Positions 32,082 through 44,890 of a stretch of DNA of 64,000 bases are shown here, piece by piece (the first letter of the stretch is position 1; each line of letters starts with the position of its first letter). Source of the DNA: Diphasiastrum complanatum (lineage: Eukaryota; Streptophyta; Lycopodiopsida; Lycopodiales; Lycopodiaceae). The position numbers and the translations under genes are program-made. The notes beneath the pieces are model-generated. The model made no database searches and was not told the DNA's origin. It saw only the letters and a list, made by a program, of their open reading frames with translations. The stretch covers positions 25,918,400 through 25,982,399 of the forward strand of contig CM055092.1 of NCBI GenBank assembly GCA_029204225.1. Reading direction: 5' to 3'.

Positions 32082-33120
32082 TGTTGTGGGCGCAGCTGGA
32101 CCATCAATGAGCGAGTGGGCCAAGGACAAGGATACGGGACAAAGGCCCTGGATGATTACCTGGCGAGGCCACCACAACCTCGTAGGACAGCTTCTCCTAC
32201 CAGGCCCAGGGGCAAACTGGCTGATACAAAAGAGTCAGAGAAGTTCGAAAGGAAATACCCTCCCAACATGAGGGGAGGCAAAGAGGATATAGATCAAAGC
32301 CAATACTCCACCAGGGCCGAGATCATTGTGGCATTACAACCGCAACCAAAATGGCGTAATAAGATTCTAAATGATAGTAGGTGACTCCAAGAGTACCTGA
32401 AGGCATCCATTCTACATGCCGCTCAAACACAAAAATCCATGGCCGGTAGAAAAGCCACGTGTCGAGTTGGTGAATTGGCCAGTGATTTTGAGAATTTCAG
32501 AGAGAATCTCTCCTGATCCTCTGAGGCTACAGTTACTTGATTTTGGACAAAATACAAGACAAGTGCCGATCTATGCGTACAAGAAAGTGTCGAATATTGC
32601 CGATCTATTGCCTTTCTGATGTAGCAAGAATGTTTTTGGGATCGAGGTTTAGATCCGATCAAGATCAATCCCAACATAGCCCTTTAGTCAAAGGAAGACC
32701 ATGAGATGATGGCCCGACTATACTACAGAGCGGCCTTCATGTCGTCACGATATGTGACCATGGTGGAAGATTGGTAGGAGATGGGCTTTATTGAAAAGAT
32801 AAGAGAGTACTTGGGGCCACTAAACTTTGGAAGTAAGCTCTGCTTTCAAGTATTTGAAGCCCAGGGCGAAAGATGAGTGAGCGAAAACAAACGGCAAGAC
32901 GGCGAGACGAGCAGGACTCGCAAGAGGTTCTCAAGAGGGCTGGAATGTAGCAGCCATTGAGAGGGCTTCATTTTTTAGAAACAGTTTTGTGGATAAAAAG
33001 CACCTGGTTTTACATAAGCGAAGAAAGATCCACGCTTTTCCAAGTGCCGAGCGGAACGACATCACCTGTGTTGCTAGATGGATTGAAAATGCATAAAAGC
33101 TTTTGAGGACCTAGAAACAG
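32082..33120 (+). other. Probable Gypsy-derived stretch, unassigned
   Basis: Several broken + frames rich in R, K, P and E lead into the Gypsy RNase H at 33121. None has a motif I recognise. The setting suggests decayed gag-pol of the same element. Confidence 0.35.
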
Positions 33121-33723
33121 CGCTTACTACCACATCCATACTTCATTCCCAGATTACATGAAGGAATTCCATGTGCATACTACGCAAGTAAGAATCCATT
33201 CGGAGGTATCCTAGCACAACCAGGCGAATATGAAAAAGATTTCCCGATACATTTCTTGAGCAGACAACTGGTGCTTGTTGAAGTAAACTATACAACAATA
33301 GAGCGAAAAGAACTGGCCATGGTCTACACCGTACAACAACTCCGACACTACTTGCTAGGCCAAACCTTTGCTTTCTACACAGACCATCAAGCATTAATAT
33401 ATATTGTTAATAAATCCTGTACAACCAAACGCATAGCTCGATGGCTTTTAATACTTGAGAAATTCACATTCCGCGTAGCCGTCAAGAAAGGCACACAACA
33501 CTTCATGGCCGACCACCTTTCCAGACTTCCCAATGCTGAAAAGGCTGATGCACTAGTCAAAGACGATCTACCTTATGCATGCCTTTTCCAAATTGATGTC
33601 ACTCCCCTATGGGCTGAGGAAATCACTCAGTTTCTTACAACTGGAAGACTCAAAGAAGGACTAAATACAGTAGTCAAAAGAAAATTTTCACTCAAAGCAG
33701 CACCCTTTCAACTTATCGCCTGA
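33121..33723 (+). pseudogene. Ty3/Gypsy RNase H fragment
   Basis: Contains YASKNPFGGILAQPGEYEKD, IHFLSRQL, NYTTIERKELAMVYTVQQLR and FYTDHQALIYIVNK, then MADHLSRLPNA. These are the RNase H and connection regions of Gypsy pol. The first ~45 residues lie before the first in-frame ATG (33256), so the ORF is an internal piece. A stop at 33721 ends it. Confidence 0.85.
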
Positions 33724-33739
33724 CAATTATATTAAAGGG

Positions 33740-34240
33740 GTGCTGATGGTATTATATGCAGATGCACTTATGAATCTGAAATACAATCTATCATATCTCA
33801 GGCACATGAGGGCATTGGTGGTGGTCACTTCTCTGCTGAAGCGACTACTAAAATCATACTCAGAGAAGGCTTGTGGTGGCCATCCCTATTTGAAAATACA
33901 TTTGCTATCATCAAAACATGTGATGTTTGCCAACAGGCCAAAAAGACTACAAACACAGACTTCACACCGCTTACCCCCATTATAGAAGGCGAAGCCTTCC
34001 ATAAGGGGGATATAGACTTTGTTGGGCCCATCAGCCCAACAGCCAAAAATACTCAAGCATGCTATATCCTGATCGCAACCGATTATGCCACCAAATGGAT
34101 AGAAGCACGCACAACAAAAGATGCCAATGCGAAAACTGTCGCGCATTTTCTTTATGGGCGTGAAGTTTTTCAAAACTATCACAATTCACCACCGCCATGC
34201 AACATTAATAGAAGCATTTTTACCGGATGCTTAGCTTAAA
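33740..34240 (+). pseudogene. Gypsy integrase fragment
   Basis: After a frame shift, WWPSLFENTFAI and CDVCQQAKK give the end of the H2C2 zinc site. DIDFVGPI with ILIATDYATKWIEA is the start of the integrase core with the first catalytic Asp. Similarity ends near 34170; the rest of integrase and the 3' LTR are missing. Confidence 0.85.
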
Positions 34241-34245
34241 CTTAG

Positions 34246-35274
34246 GTAATCAATCTTGTAATGTAATCCAGCATGATATAAGTATTGGATCAGAGACAAA
34301 GATATATCCTCAGAGAGAATCCTAAATGCAATACTCAGTGAGGTGCGTATAAAGGAAGAAAGATAGATCTAGCAATAGCTAGTTCCATTTGTGAGAATAG
34401 GACACCTCTCTTAGGTCGATGCGCTGATCTGGGAAATAGGCAACGCTCAAGAAAGAACTTCCGTTTTATACTTAACTCTGATAATATAGACAAGTACATA
34501 TTTTTTGTTCAATGCGCAATCTGTGAATGTTGTGATGCTTGTTCAATTTTTGTTAGTAGATATATTTCCGTTGTCATTAGACATTATCTGTTGTTCATAA
34601 ATTCATCAGCAGATTAGTAGCTATCTGCGGCTCAAAGGATGATTGATCGCGGGTCAAGGCAGTAGCCTCATCTAACAGATCGGCTTCATCTGAGCTTAGT
34701 CAAAATCATCATCGTCTGAGAGAGACCTCGCCGACAAAGAGATTTCAATAGTTCTATCAGAGCCGTAAGACTTAATCAGAGTCTCATCATTGTTCACAAA
34801 TTCTTTTACTGAGAATTTGTGAAGAGATTTCTTTGGTTTCATTTTCTGTTGTCTGGGTATAGGGTGTTATTGCCGTTACCAGACAGTTGGCCTTCTTAAT
34901 GCTATCTTATTACAATGCCATATCAGCCAAAAAGATGCGGTTAGGTTGTAGTATTTTCAATCCAGCATGTCAGTGGATTGCTCAGATAACATTCACTCCA
35001 GTGCACTCACAAGATCAAAAAATAAGCAAGCCCAAAACATTCATCTAAAGATATGCATGCATTGCAGATGAATTCCATTCAATTCATACTTCTATCTACT
35101 TGTAAAATGCTTGGAAAACAAACAAGATTCCAAGGCTAAACTACGAATCAACAGAAATGAAAGAAACAAGAACTAGAAACTAGCTAACAAGCCATTAAAG
35201 AACACGGATCAAGAAATGACCATTTCTTGATTCTTGAACTTTTCAAGAACATCAAGAACTAGACTGTTAGAGAT
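34246..35274. other. Unassigned, possible LTR remnants
   Basis: No gene. It includes a TATA-like GTATAAAGG (about 34348) and a TCTATCAGAGCCG at about 34756, similar to but not matching a tRNA-Met primer site. Too little to define an element. Confidence 0.3.
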
Positions 35275-35947
35275 TATGCAAGATCTACACCACAAATCCA
35301 GCCTATTTAGTTTACTTGAAGCTTGATTCTACTCCAGAAACATAGAACAAGAGATGTATTCCACTCTACTCCACAATGCATAATCAAAGAAAGCAAGAAA
35401 TTAATCTAATTCCATAACCACACACAAAGGGAATGGAAGGGCCTGATCATAAGAGAATCACTCAAGAAAGCCATCATGGTCAAGGAGCTCAATGAATGCC
35501 AAAACTCATGAAGGATCTTCTTTATTCAATACAAGAGCAAAGACATTACAAATAAAAAGCACCCTCACAAGAGAGGGGGGCTCTTAAATAAGCCAAGAGG
35601 TTGCCCATGTGGAGCCTAAGTGGCAATTCTACAAATTACAAATTACAAGTGGAATTAGCTGCTCCACTAGATGTCACCATCAAAAGGTGGCTCACTCTAA
35701 TTTATTTAAGAGGGGTCTACCACATCAATCACAAATGCCTACTCATACTAGCTCCTACGTGGTCATTCCTTCTCTTGGGATTCACCATGAGGCTCACATA
35801 ATTTTGAATTGCCTCCTAGCTAGTACTTCTCGGCTCTCATCCTCATGCTTATCTCTTCCTTCAGGGACCTCCTTGGTCTAGGGTGAGAGATGCTCTTTTA
35901 GAATAGCTCGGCTTGACATCTTGGGGATTCCTCGGAATCTGCCAACA
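35275..35947 (-). repeat. Copia 3' LTR (673 bp), minus strand
   Basis: On the minus strand it starts TGTTGGCAG and ends TCTCTAACA, giving TGTT...AACA termini. It contains a TATA-like CTTATTTAAG and AATAAAG. It is preceded by the purine tract GGGGGGGGATGA. Confidence 0.8.
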
Positions 35948-37400
35948 TCATCCCCCCCCAATCTGTTGCAGGACCTACTGCAATACATATGGAATCACGT
36001 CATTTTTTGCTTGGCACTTGGAAAAGCATAGATCTTTGTTGCTTTCGTAAAACCAAGCGCTTGCATTTGTCCTTGATAACACCCACTTTTAGGTGCTGAT
36101 CTATCATAACTCCAACAAACATTAAATTTTTCTTCAAATTAGGCACATAAAGTACATTTTCAATCATCTACATCTTACCATTGGCTAGATTGATGGGAAT
36201 GACTCCAATGTCTTTAAAGGCTAACACTCTTTCCCATTGGACTTGTGCAACCTTATCACTTCTCTCAAGGATTGTCTACTATTGGAACCGCTCGGTTGTC
36301 AGGTATGTGTCTAGTTGCTCCTTTAATCTATGTACCAGTTTTATTCATCATTGTATTGAGATGATAATACAAAGTCAAATGTGTTTGAAGTCTCACCTTC
36401 TCCATCTTCAAGAAGATTGCCTGAGTCCTTCGATTTCCCTTATGTGAAATCAACCATCCTCTTCCTACAGTTCATGGCCCAATGTCTAGGTTTATGATAG
36501 TAGAAGCATTTCTCTTCTTCTTCTTCTTGATTCAGCCTTATCATCAAAAGAGTTCTTAGTTGATCTATACTTCTTCTTGTTCTTGCCTTTTCCTTTCACT
36601 ACCAATGCATGTCCTCATTTTGCTTAGTTCGAAACTCGGAAATCTCACACCGTTGCTCCTCCTGCAACATGGTCCCATCCAGCTCCTCAAATGAGGGTAG
36701 CCTCTCTCTTGTTGCAATGCCACTAACAAATATTTGATATTCTTTTTCTTAGACTATTCAAATAGTTTTGAACAAGCTCCATGTCTCTCAATACTTCTTC
36801 AACTGAATGAAGGTCATATGTTAGTATTTCTATGTGTGCAAAATAGCTCATCATATTCTCATTGGTCTCCATCCTAACACTTTATTTTTCTTCTAAGAAA
36901 AAAAATATGTGAAGGATTTGTGGTCTTATACTCTTTGATGCATCCCATGCCTATCTTGGAGTTGTTGCATCCTAATGTGTGCAATACACCGATAAATTTA
37001 TGATTGTTAAAGCCCTTCTACCTTTTTTATTGTAGGCCTTTACGCCATGCTCTTTCTCCATGAGAATATTCTAGAGCTTGAAATTAAACTATTTATCATG
37101 TTTTTTTTATTTCATATTTGACTATATCTCTTGTTTTCTTAGATACCTTCGTGGCTCTGTGGCCTATTTTTGGCCCTTTTTACTACTTGCATAGAAAGAA
37201 ATCCTATCTGCTTGAGCCTAATGCTCCTCCTTATCTCGTTCCAAGACCATTTCCTAATGGATTTTTTCACAGGTAACAATAGATGCCAATCGCTTTTAGA
37301 ACATCACATCATGTTAACAGACATGAGCATTCTTCTATTTGGATTAAGACAAAAAAAGCATAGGCAAGAAAGTCAAATGACATGGAATGAGTAAGGAATG
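35948..37400 (-). pseudogene. Internally deleted Copia gag-protease
   Basis: On the minus strand, Gag-like text (SVEEVLRDMELVQNYLNSLR) lies around 36700-36860. A knuckle reading CFYYHKPRHWAMNC follows at about 36460-36510, in which the second Cys is Tyr. Protease-region text (NVLYVPNLKKNLMFVGVMI) lies at about 36110-36180. The purine tract and LTR follow directly, so integrase, RT and RNase H are deleted. Several stops and frameshifts are present. No 5' LTR or primer site was found above 37400. Confidence 0.7.
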
Positions 37401-37412
37401 ACAACAAAAATC

Positions 37413-37414
<2 letters not shown>

Positions 37415-37489
<75 letters not shown>
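37415..37489. repeat. (CT)n microsatellite
   Basis: About 37 CT units, again CT on the + strand, at the upstream edge of the deleted Copia. Confidence 0.98.
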
Positions 37490-37491
<2 letters not shown>

Positions 37492-39986
37492 TGTGTACAT
37501 AAAGTGAACTTCACATTTATTTTGAATCTATTCCTTCTACCACAAAGTATTTTTTTGTGCCTGTGTCTCCATCACTCCCTCTATAAGAGGTCTCTTTGTC
37601 ACTAATCAACACTTGCCTTGTGTGAGACTCCATGTGGGTACTACAATGCGACCAACAAATTCACTATTATGTCAACGGGAATGTTATTTGACTAGCATTG
37701 CCTCATTGGTCTCATTCATTCACTAAACTCATGTTAGTTATTCGCTATAGAAAAGGGAGCAATAAGTTTTCTTAGTTTAATAAATCAACTAAAAAAATTC
37801 ACAAAACAATCAACATTTGTCATTCATATATAAGTTTGATCACACTCAAATGGAAAAGATAAATGTGTTTTCTTTTGCTTGATGATTGTTGCTTGTAGTG
37901 ATTGATATAAAATATTTTCACAATTCAACATTTTAGCAAATAGTAGCAAAATAAAAGATATCTCATAGAAGTACTTAAAATGACTAGGGTTGATAGACCA
38001 TCTCCATGTAGCTTACAACTACATGATATGAATATGATTTCACCACATTGGGATATACCATTGCTACTTTGATAGAAAGCATAAAGAGGGAAATTTATTT
38101 ACTCCAGTAAATTAGAAGCCAGATTAGAATATATAAACAAAGAGTCAATTATTCTATTGTAAGCACATAGAATCAATCTCAGAAAATTGAAAATAGGGAA
38201 AGGGATGTGTTCCTTTTTAGCGAGGAATTGTTGACTGTAATTCTACAAATGAAATAAAACCAAAATGAGAGATATCAACAAAGATAATGAGTAAAACACT
38301 TATATTGATCTTAGAATTATATTCTAAAAGCTTGCCCAAGATCTTAACCTCCTCTCCCTTGACTTTCCATTCATCACTCTTGCCCACTCATCGTTAAGCT
38401 GTTCATCACAAGTTGCTAGTTTTGCAGGTTCTCATGAAGCAGCCCCTACTTGATCCTATTCATAGTCTTTCGCCCATTCAACCTGATCTTCACTTTGCCA
38501 AATCTTCATTTGAACATTCAACCTCTGCTTTGACGTTTTCTTTCTTAATCCCCCATACCTCTAGGACCAAAGAAACTTTGGATGCAAAGCTAACCAACTA
38601 AGCCAGGCCCATTGGATCTTCCAACCATAAATGCCACGTGTAGACTCAAATTGTACACTGCTCATCTATCGTCAGCTACAAAATTTGTACTAGTTTGTGG
38701 ACCCTTAAAGGTGATTTGCTAGGAATATACAATAGGTCCCCTCGAGCTTAAATGAGGTCCCAGTCCAAAGAGTTATACTAGCTATTGAAATGTATATAGA
38801 TCTTAGGTAAATGCAGATGTCCTTGTGACTGAACTGTAATCATGTCCATTTTTTCCAGTTTGTGAAGTTCATTCTTTTGGTTTTCCAAATTCCACTCAGC
38901 CTTATGACACTAAAGAATCGCAAGAAATCCTGGAGATAAACTTAGAAGCTGCATTAACTTCAAACCATTCACCTTAATCCCAATTTATAAAAAGACACTG
39001 ATCTCAAAAACAAAATTAAATCTATTGCATGGGACCACTTAGCTTTGATTTCTATAGAAGCCTGTCCAGCCTTTTTTTAAGGAGCAGCTATATCAAAACC
39101 AAAAAATTATTTGAATTAAGTTGCTGGCCAAAGAATCATCTGCTCTAACAAAGCAGCAATTATCAAATTGAAATAATTCTCTTCTATGAACTGGGAAAGA
39201 GCATGTGCCAATCTTTTGGTAAAATGAAGGTTTTGATATTCTTTCTTTCACTCTCACAAATCATATCAGATTTGCCAAATATAAATTTATGTATTATCTG
39301 TATTACAAAATATAAGTTAATAATACTCATAAAAAGTTTACCAAAAGAAGAGCTGAAGTGTTTAGATATGACTTCACCGTTTACATAATATTAAGTAGCT
39401 TCTGAAGCTTTAATCCCACAAACCACCTGCCAGATGAAAAAAGAGCAGCTAGATTGTAGCGAGAATATGCTTGAACTGTGTTCATGAGTTCATTTGAATT
39501 GCATCATAGCAGCATCTTCAATAAGGAGGCCAGGCTTGAAGTTCAAGCTCCAGAAGAGATTTTGCTGGTGTCTAAACGTCCAGATGCAATGCTAGAGATG
39601 AAATGAGAGTAAATAAGCCTTCTCATGGTTACACTTTTACCTTGGCAATGGGGATTGGGCATACCCACTGAAACTAAGAAAACAGAATAGCATCAAGAGA
39701 CATTTTTCTTAATTATATGTAAACAATGATGAGGACAATCTCTCATTACATACCCAAAAAAAGCCGTAGCATGGTCATCCAGTTCTTTGACTTTGATCAA
39801 TATGAGTTACAAAAACGTGGTAGGTGGAGCACAGTTTTTGTTCTTCAGAATGTGCATGTCACAGCTTATCCTACCATATCCTACCTGGTAATCAATAGGA
39901 CATTATATTGCACAGAAAGTCCTGCAAAAATATGAGGTAAATTTGTGAATATTCTCTTGACCACAGAAACCAATTCCCCTACTTAC
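37490..39986. other. Intergenic or intronic, no gene recognised
   Basis: AT-rich with no conserved domain, long ORF or terminal repeat. If the exon at 39987-40122 is real, the part below it on this strand would be its downstream intron. Confidence 0.35.
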
Positions 39987-40122
39987 CACTCTAAAGCTTC
40001 TAACAATTTCAGCGGTCTTCATTATAGGGATGAAGGCTGCCACTAGGATTTCATTCGTAAAAGAGGGAAGCTCCAGAGCTGCTAATTCAATAAATTGAAA
40101 AGTTTCTTCCATTACCGCAGCG
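39987..40122 (-). CDS. Probable internal exon, unknown gene
   Basis: A 136-nt minus-strand segment bounded by a strong acceptor (CTTGTTTTTTGCAG before 40122) and a consensus donor (GTAAGT starting at 39986), open in one frame. It encodes AAVMEETFQFIELAALELP, then FTNEILVAAFIPIMKTAEIV and RSFRV. It looks like an amphipathic helical protein. There is a faint likeness to the first helices of glycolipid-transfer-type (GLTP/ACD11) proteins, too weak to name it. I found no neighbouring exons. Confidence 0.45.
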
Positions 40123-41124
40123 CTGCAAAAAACAAGAATGACAAAAACCATACATCAGACACTGCTTTTAAACATTAAGAAGTTTTTGTAGTAAAGACTG
40201 ATAAAATTTTTTTAATAATCAAACGAAACCCTCAACCAGAGGACAAGTGATAGTAACGTGAAATTATAGACTGAAGACCACATTATTTTGAGGATAAATT
40301 CCACTAGCTAGAAAACGTCAATGCTTACTGTGAGCCCCCAACCCAGACTTAGTTAAAAACCTGGCATTATTGACAGCCAGTATATCTCCTGAAATATTGC
40401 CCTAAATAAGTTGACAAAACAAAATGACGACAGATGGAAGCCTAGCAGAGGACTCATATGGATTGGCAGCTTATGGATGTTGGCGATGATAATGGAGTCA
40501 TCAGCAGCTTCAAGTAAGTGGTTAGAATAACCGAAGTAAGCCAAGCTAATGAGAACTGGAATGCTTATAGGGCTATGACATGGACCTATTGTGTGCGAGT
40601 GAGTTTTGACATATAGACACATCCTTTTATTTTGATTTTAAGAGTTAAACCGACCCTCCTTTGCCCATAGAAAAAGACTGACAAAATCCCAGTTTCTACA
40701 GGGGCATAAAATCGCTCATTTCTACTCTCTGAAATTTTTTCTTCGGACTAGATAATTAGAAAGAAGGCATTACAGGAGATATCACAAATTCTAAACTAGT
40801 TTCCAGCTTTCACTTGAAAGTATCAGTCAAACCCTTATCTTCAGCTATCGTTGACTATAATGTACCAACTGTTCCCTTTGGGGGTTGAAGACTGTGTGTC
40901 AAGATATTAGACAATGACATCATATAGGCTTGAGACTTTGGCATTCTATCTAGAATGCGGTCAACAGCCGAAAAGCTATACAAGCAATCAAACAGCTAGT
41001 CTATAATCTTGCTGTTGCAATAAAATAGTTGCAGCTCTGCAATGTGAAGCACAAGCATGTGCCCTTGGCCCAGCACCCATGTAAGACCATAAGAAACCCA
41101 CTTAGAGAAGAACTTTGGTTGCTT
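40123..41124. other. Intergenic or intronic
   Basis: No recognised coding sequence or repeat. Would be the upstream intron if the exon at 39987-40122 is real. Confidence 0.3.
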
Positions 41125-41211
41125 TTTTCAGATTCAGATTTTGCAGGAGACAAGTTGGATGGGAAATTCACAAGTGCTTACACAATTTTTCTTGGGAAAG
41201 CTTACAAATAA
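41125..41211 (+). pseudogene. Copia RNase H scrap
   Basis: A short frame with FSDSDFAGDKLDGKFTSAYT and FLGK matches the conserved DSDFAGD...RKSTSAY core of Copia RNase H. It is about 85 bp long with no flanking pol sequence. Confidence 0.75.
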
Positions 41212-43429
41212 ATACAGTAGAGAATGATAAATGAAATGCACATGTTTCGTGTTTTTTGACTTTCTGGTCCACACCCTAGCAAAAGATACAGCAAAAATTT
41301 GTCGGCAACAAAAAGCGGCAACAATCTGGTTCAATGACAGTGTCGCGCATTGTGCGCGCCTGTGGGCTGCATGTGGGATCCACCAATCCCACCGCCTAGC
41401 CACCCGCCTTTTTTCCCGCTTGACCCCAAAAGGGCTAGTACCAAGGGACAAGGGTATATGTGGATGATGTTTTAGTCTCCATTTACTTATGGAACAAATG
41501 CATTCTTTTTGGTGCCTTTACAGAAGCAGCCACTCTATGTGTGGCTTGCATCCTCCAACAATAAGGGCTACTAACCAAACAATTGAGCTAATCCTTGAGT
41601 GGCTGCTACCTCATGGAAATTTATAGTTATATCAAATTAGTTAAGTATAAGTTTTTAGTTGACATTGTATCTGAAGCTGTGTATAATATTTGTCTTAGCT
41701 AGCCAAATGCCAAAAGCTTTTCAAAGCGTTCTCTTTCACCACATGAACTGTTAAAGGTTCTTTCAGCTAACATGGCAATCCAGCCAGTAAACACCAACAT
41801 TCAATTGGCTTTATAATGTGTACAATGTTTTTTTCAAGTGGAGAAGGCACTTTGCTCCCTTGCCCGAATGCAAGTTCAAAACAATCATCACATAGAGGAT
41901 CATCACATAAGAACGAACCAACAAAGAACAAATACTATATGCAAAAATAATTTTCAACAGCTGATCCCTCTGTTGAGTGTCCTACAAAGAACTCGAGCAT
42001 ATCAAGATTTAAACCTTCTTCACAAGCAACCACAAATTTGCACAAAATAAACTATTGCATCTATCATGGGTTCATCCACCATCTTCAATGTTTGAATCTT
42101 CCTTCAGTTGGGTCTTCCAAGGTGCTATAAAACCAATAGCATGTCATCACAAATTTGTCTATATGAATGGTATGACGGTTTTGTGATGAGTTATGTCTTT
42201 ATTTATTATGATGTGAGCCCCATCATGGTTCATCTCATGTACTCATTATTTAAACATACTCCAGAGGTACTTGGTGGACGAAATGAATAAATAAGCCTAT
42301 GAGCCTTATGAACTATCATAAGTAAAGTCCATTCCTTCTAATGCATAAAAGGGACACTGGACATAAGGAGCAAATGTGAAGAGAGACAAACAACTACATG
42401 ACTTCATCCCTCTTTATTTTTAATGTAAAAGGGCATTGGACATATGGAGCAAATGAGAAGAGACACAAACAACTAAATAACTTCATCCCTCTTGATTTTA
42501 AATCATTCATTGCAATACAACTTAGTTGCCCGTTCCGGAACGGAACGCATTTCCAGAACGCGTTCTGTTCCGGAATGGACCCTCAAAAAAAATAAAAAAA
42601 AATACGTTTTTTATACTAAGGAATTTTACACTTAAATATTTAATCCGTTCTTTTTTTTGCTTTACCTGATAATTATTATCAATTATAGAAGATCTGTTCT
42701 TCTATTACCTGTTCAAATTATCAAAGAAGACACCAAGATAGAACGGAATCTGCTTTATCCGATTTATCTGAGGCTAACGGAATCTATCTGAGGCTAGCAG
42801 TATGCAACGAATGATCATTCTCTTGTGAAATTGAAGTGACAAACGATAAAAATGAGCTGTTGCGTATGTGGTGCTAAATCCCTGCTCGCTGTTGTGAATC
42901 GTGAAGTCACAGGCCAGCAGGTGTTCTGAAATGGTGAAGTCGTGCTTGATAAACTCTTGAATTTCCATGCATGACTTTTTGCTTACACCAACGTGATTGG
43001 CATCCCTCAAACATGTGCTAAGGAAGATAATGCCTTTGAAGATTTCGCTTCACATTTGATAATATAACCGTAAGTGAGGATGTCCTACTTGAGGATTGTT
43101 TTGCAAAATGGATAGCTATCCTCAAGAGAAGCGGTCATGAGGGAATGATCAAATACCGATGGGGTCCTTTACATGATCTTAGCCTTACGTGCTAAAATGT
43201 CATGCATTCTATTGGACCACCATTGGAGCACAATGTGTTGATTTTTGCTAGGAGGATGACTATGTAATAAAGAGTCCCCCCTCTTTTAATCAACAGGATA
43301 GAGACAATGCTTCTACGAAATCATGGAAGATAATATTTTGGGGATCAAAAACCACGACTTTCAAAAATGATGCACAAATGGGTATTGAGCACACCCTACA
43401 ACCTATATAATGATAAAAAACCTGTTGGG
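41212..43429. other. Intergenic
   Basis: No gene recognised. A locally GC-rich patch (41340-41420) carries GCGCATTGTGCGCGCC. A palindromic cluster of GTTCCGGAAC-type sites lies at 42528-42580. A near-repeat TTTAATGTAAAAGGGCATTGGACATA lies close to TGCATAAAAGGGACACTGGACATA (42340-42450). Confidence 0.35.
42528..42580. repeat. Palindromic GTTCCGGAAC cluster
   Basis: CCGTTCCGGAACGGAACGC is followed by GCGTTCTGTTCCGGAATGG in inverted relation. Related CCAGAATGCGTT/GTTCCGGAC and GTTCTGAAACGCG fragments occur near 45340 and 45940. Confidence 0.6.
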
Positions 43430-44597
43430 TGGCTGCCTACTCCTGTCTGTATGCTGGACTAGTAAACCAGATCAGATTGCTGACTAGATCGCTGCTACAG
43501 ATTGCTAGCTGAGCTGGAACACTGGCTGTATCAGATCACTGCATCAGAATTGTTTACTAAGTAACTAGATTGTTGCATGCAGAACTGGTTAGCTGTTTAC
43601 TGTCTGCTAGAGACCTAATTGTTGACTGAATCTGATCGTTGGCCTGTTTACAGGATTGCTTTCTGACCTAAGTACTAATCGCTGGAATCAGATAGTTGTC
43701 TACTAAAATCAGATTGCTGCTAGAAAACACATCGCTGACTGGAATCTATTCGCTAACAGGATAAGTTGACATCCATTTTGCAAGGCAGGTTACTAAAAAA
43801 GAATACAAATTTGATCAAGGAAAAGATTAGCTTTAGATCTGCAGGGCAAAGTGTTGGAGTTTTCTACAAATCGTGAAGATCCAAGGAACACTGGCCAAGA
43901 ATTGCCAGTGTTGGAGAGCTATTGTTGCATGTTGGAAGTATGCACATGTGCAGATTACTAGGAAGCAATTGCTGTGTCTTGTAATAGCAGGTTACTAAGG
44001 TTTAGGAAAGGGAAGAACCTTGATGCATGCTGAAGGAGATTTCAGAAGTCGGGATCATCTTACGACTAGGAGTTGTTTGCAATCAGGATGCAAGGTGGAG
44101 AAAGGATCCACAATCTTTGATCGCTACTGATCAAGAACGCTGCAAGAGAACATTGACAGATCATTGAAGCTACACGTAAGTTGGTTCATGCAGCTGCAAG
44201 GTAAAGTGGAAGGGTCAACTCACAGGAAAAGAAAAACTACATGAAACAAGAAGATGACGAGGGAGATGGCAGGAGAAACAATCAGTGATCATGGAGTCAT
44301 TGAAGCTGCAAAAGCGGCTACCAACCAGCATACTAAAAGAAGGTCAATTTCACAAGTTCTAAAATTGGACAAGGTTTTGTCGAGGTTGGAATCAACAAAG
44401 GTGCAAACTCGTAGTCAAAGGAACTCTACATCATTATACAATGGAAGTTCTACATTGAGTAATGATGACATTGAGATCAAAGTTGATCAAGGATTCTACA
44501 TCGAAATTGAAGATCTTCATTACATGGGCTTCATGGAGGATACACATGCATACTTGTGCTATTCATAGTTCTTGACATTGTAAACATTAAGGACGAG
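43430..44597 (+). mobile_element. Non-autonomous LTR element interior (partial)
   Basis: It ends at a purine-rich AAGGACGAG followed by an LTR-like TGTTAAGAG at 44598. The interior lacks gag-pol domains. 43460-43760 is full of variants of AGATTGCTG/AGATCGCTG spaced about 15-30 bp. A 104-codon ORF (44254-44568) has no recognised domain. The upstream LTR was not identified. Confidence 0.45.
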
Positions 44598-44890
44598 TGT
44601 TAAGAGTTAATGGTCATTGTTACCCTAATGTTGTCATCTAGGGTTAATTGTAATTATTGGGCCATGCCTACATGATAATTTTAGGGGCGGTTTTGCTATA
44701 AATAGGTGTTCGTGCTTTTACCATATGTAGAGACATTATTAGGCAATTGCTATTAGATTTTGCTTTCTTTTGGCATAGACCAAAGTCTATAAGTATGTAG
44801 TGCGCCCTAGCTCATTACACATTTGCAATGCGACGCAGTTGGAGTTTCTCATCACTTGTGTCTTCTATCTCGTCCTTGCATATTAATAAC
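44598..44890 (+). repeat. LTR-like end of the element
   Basis: Begins TGTTAAGAGTTAATGG and has a TATA-like GCTATAAATAGG at about 44695-44706. The right boundary is not clear. Confidence 0.5.

Noticed and set aside
34750-34770. Possible primer site TCTATCAGAGCCG
   Set aside because: Mismatches at the key TGGTATCAGAG positions and no LTR or gag around it.
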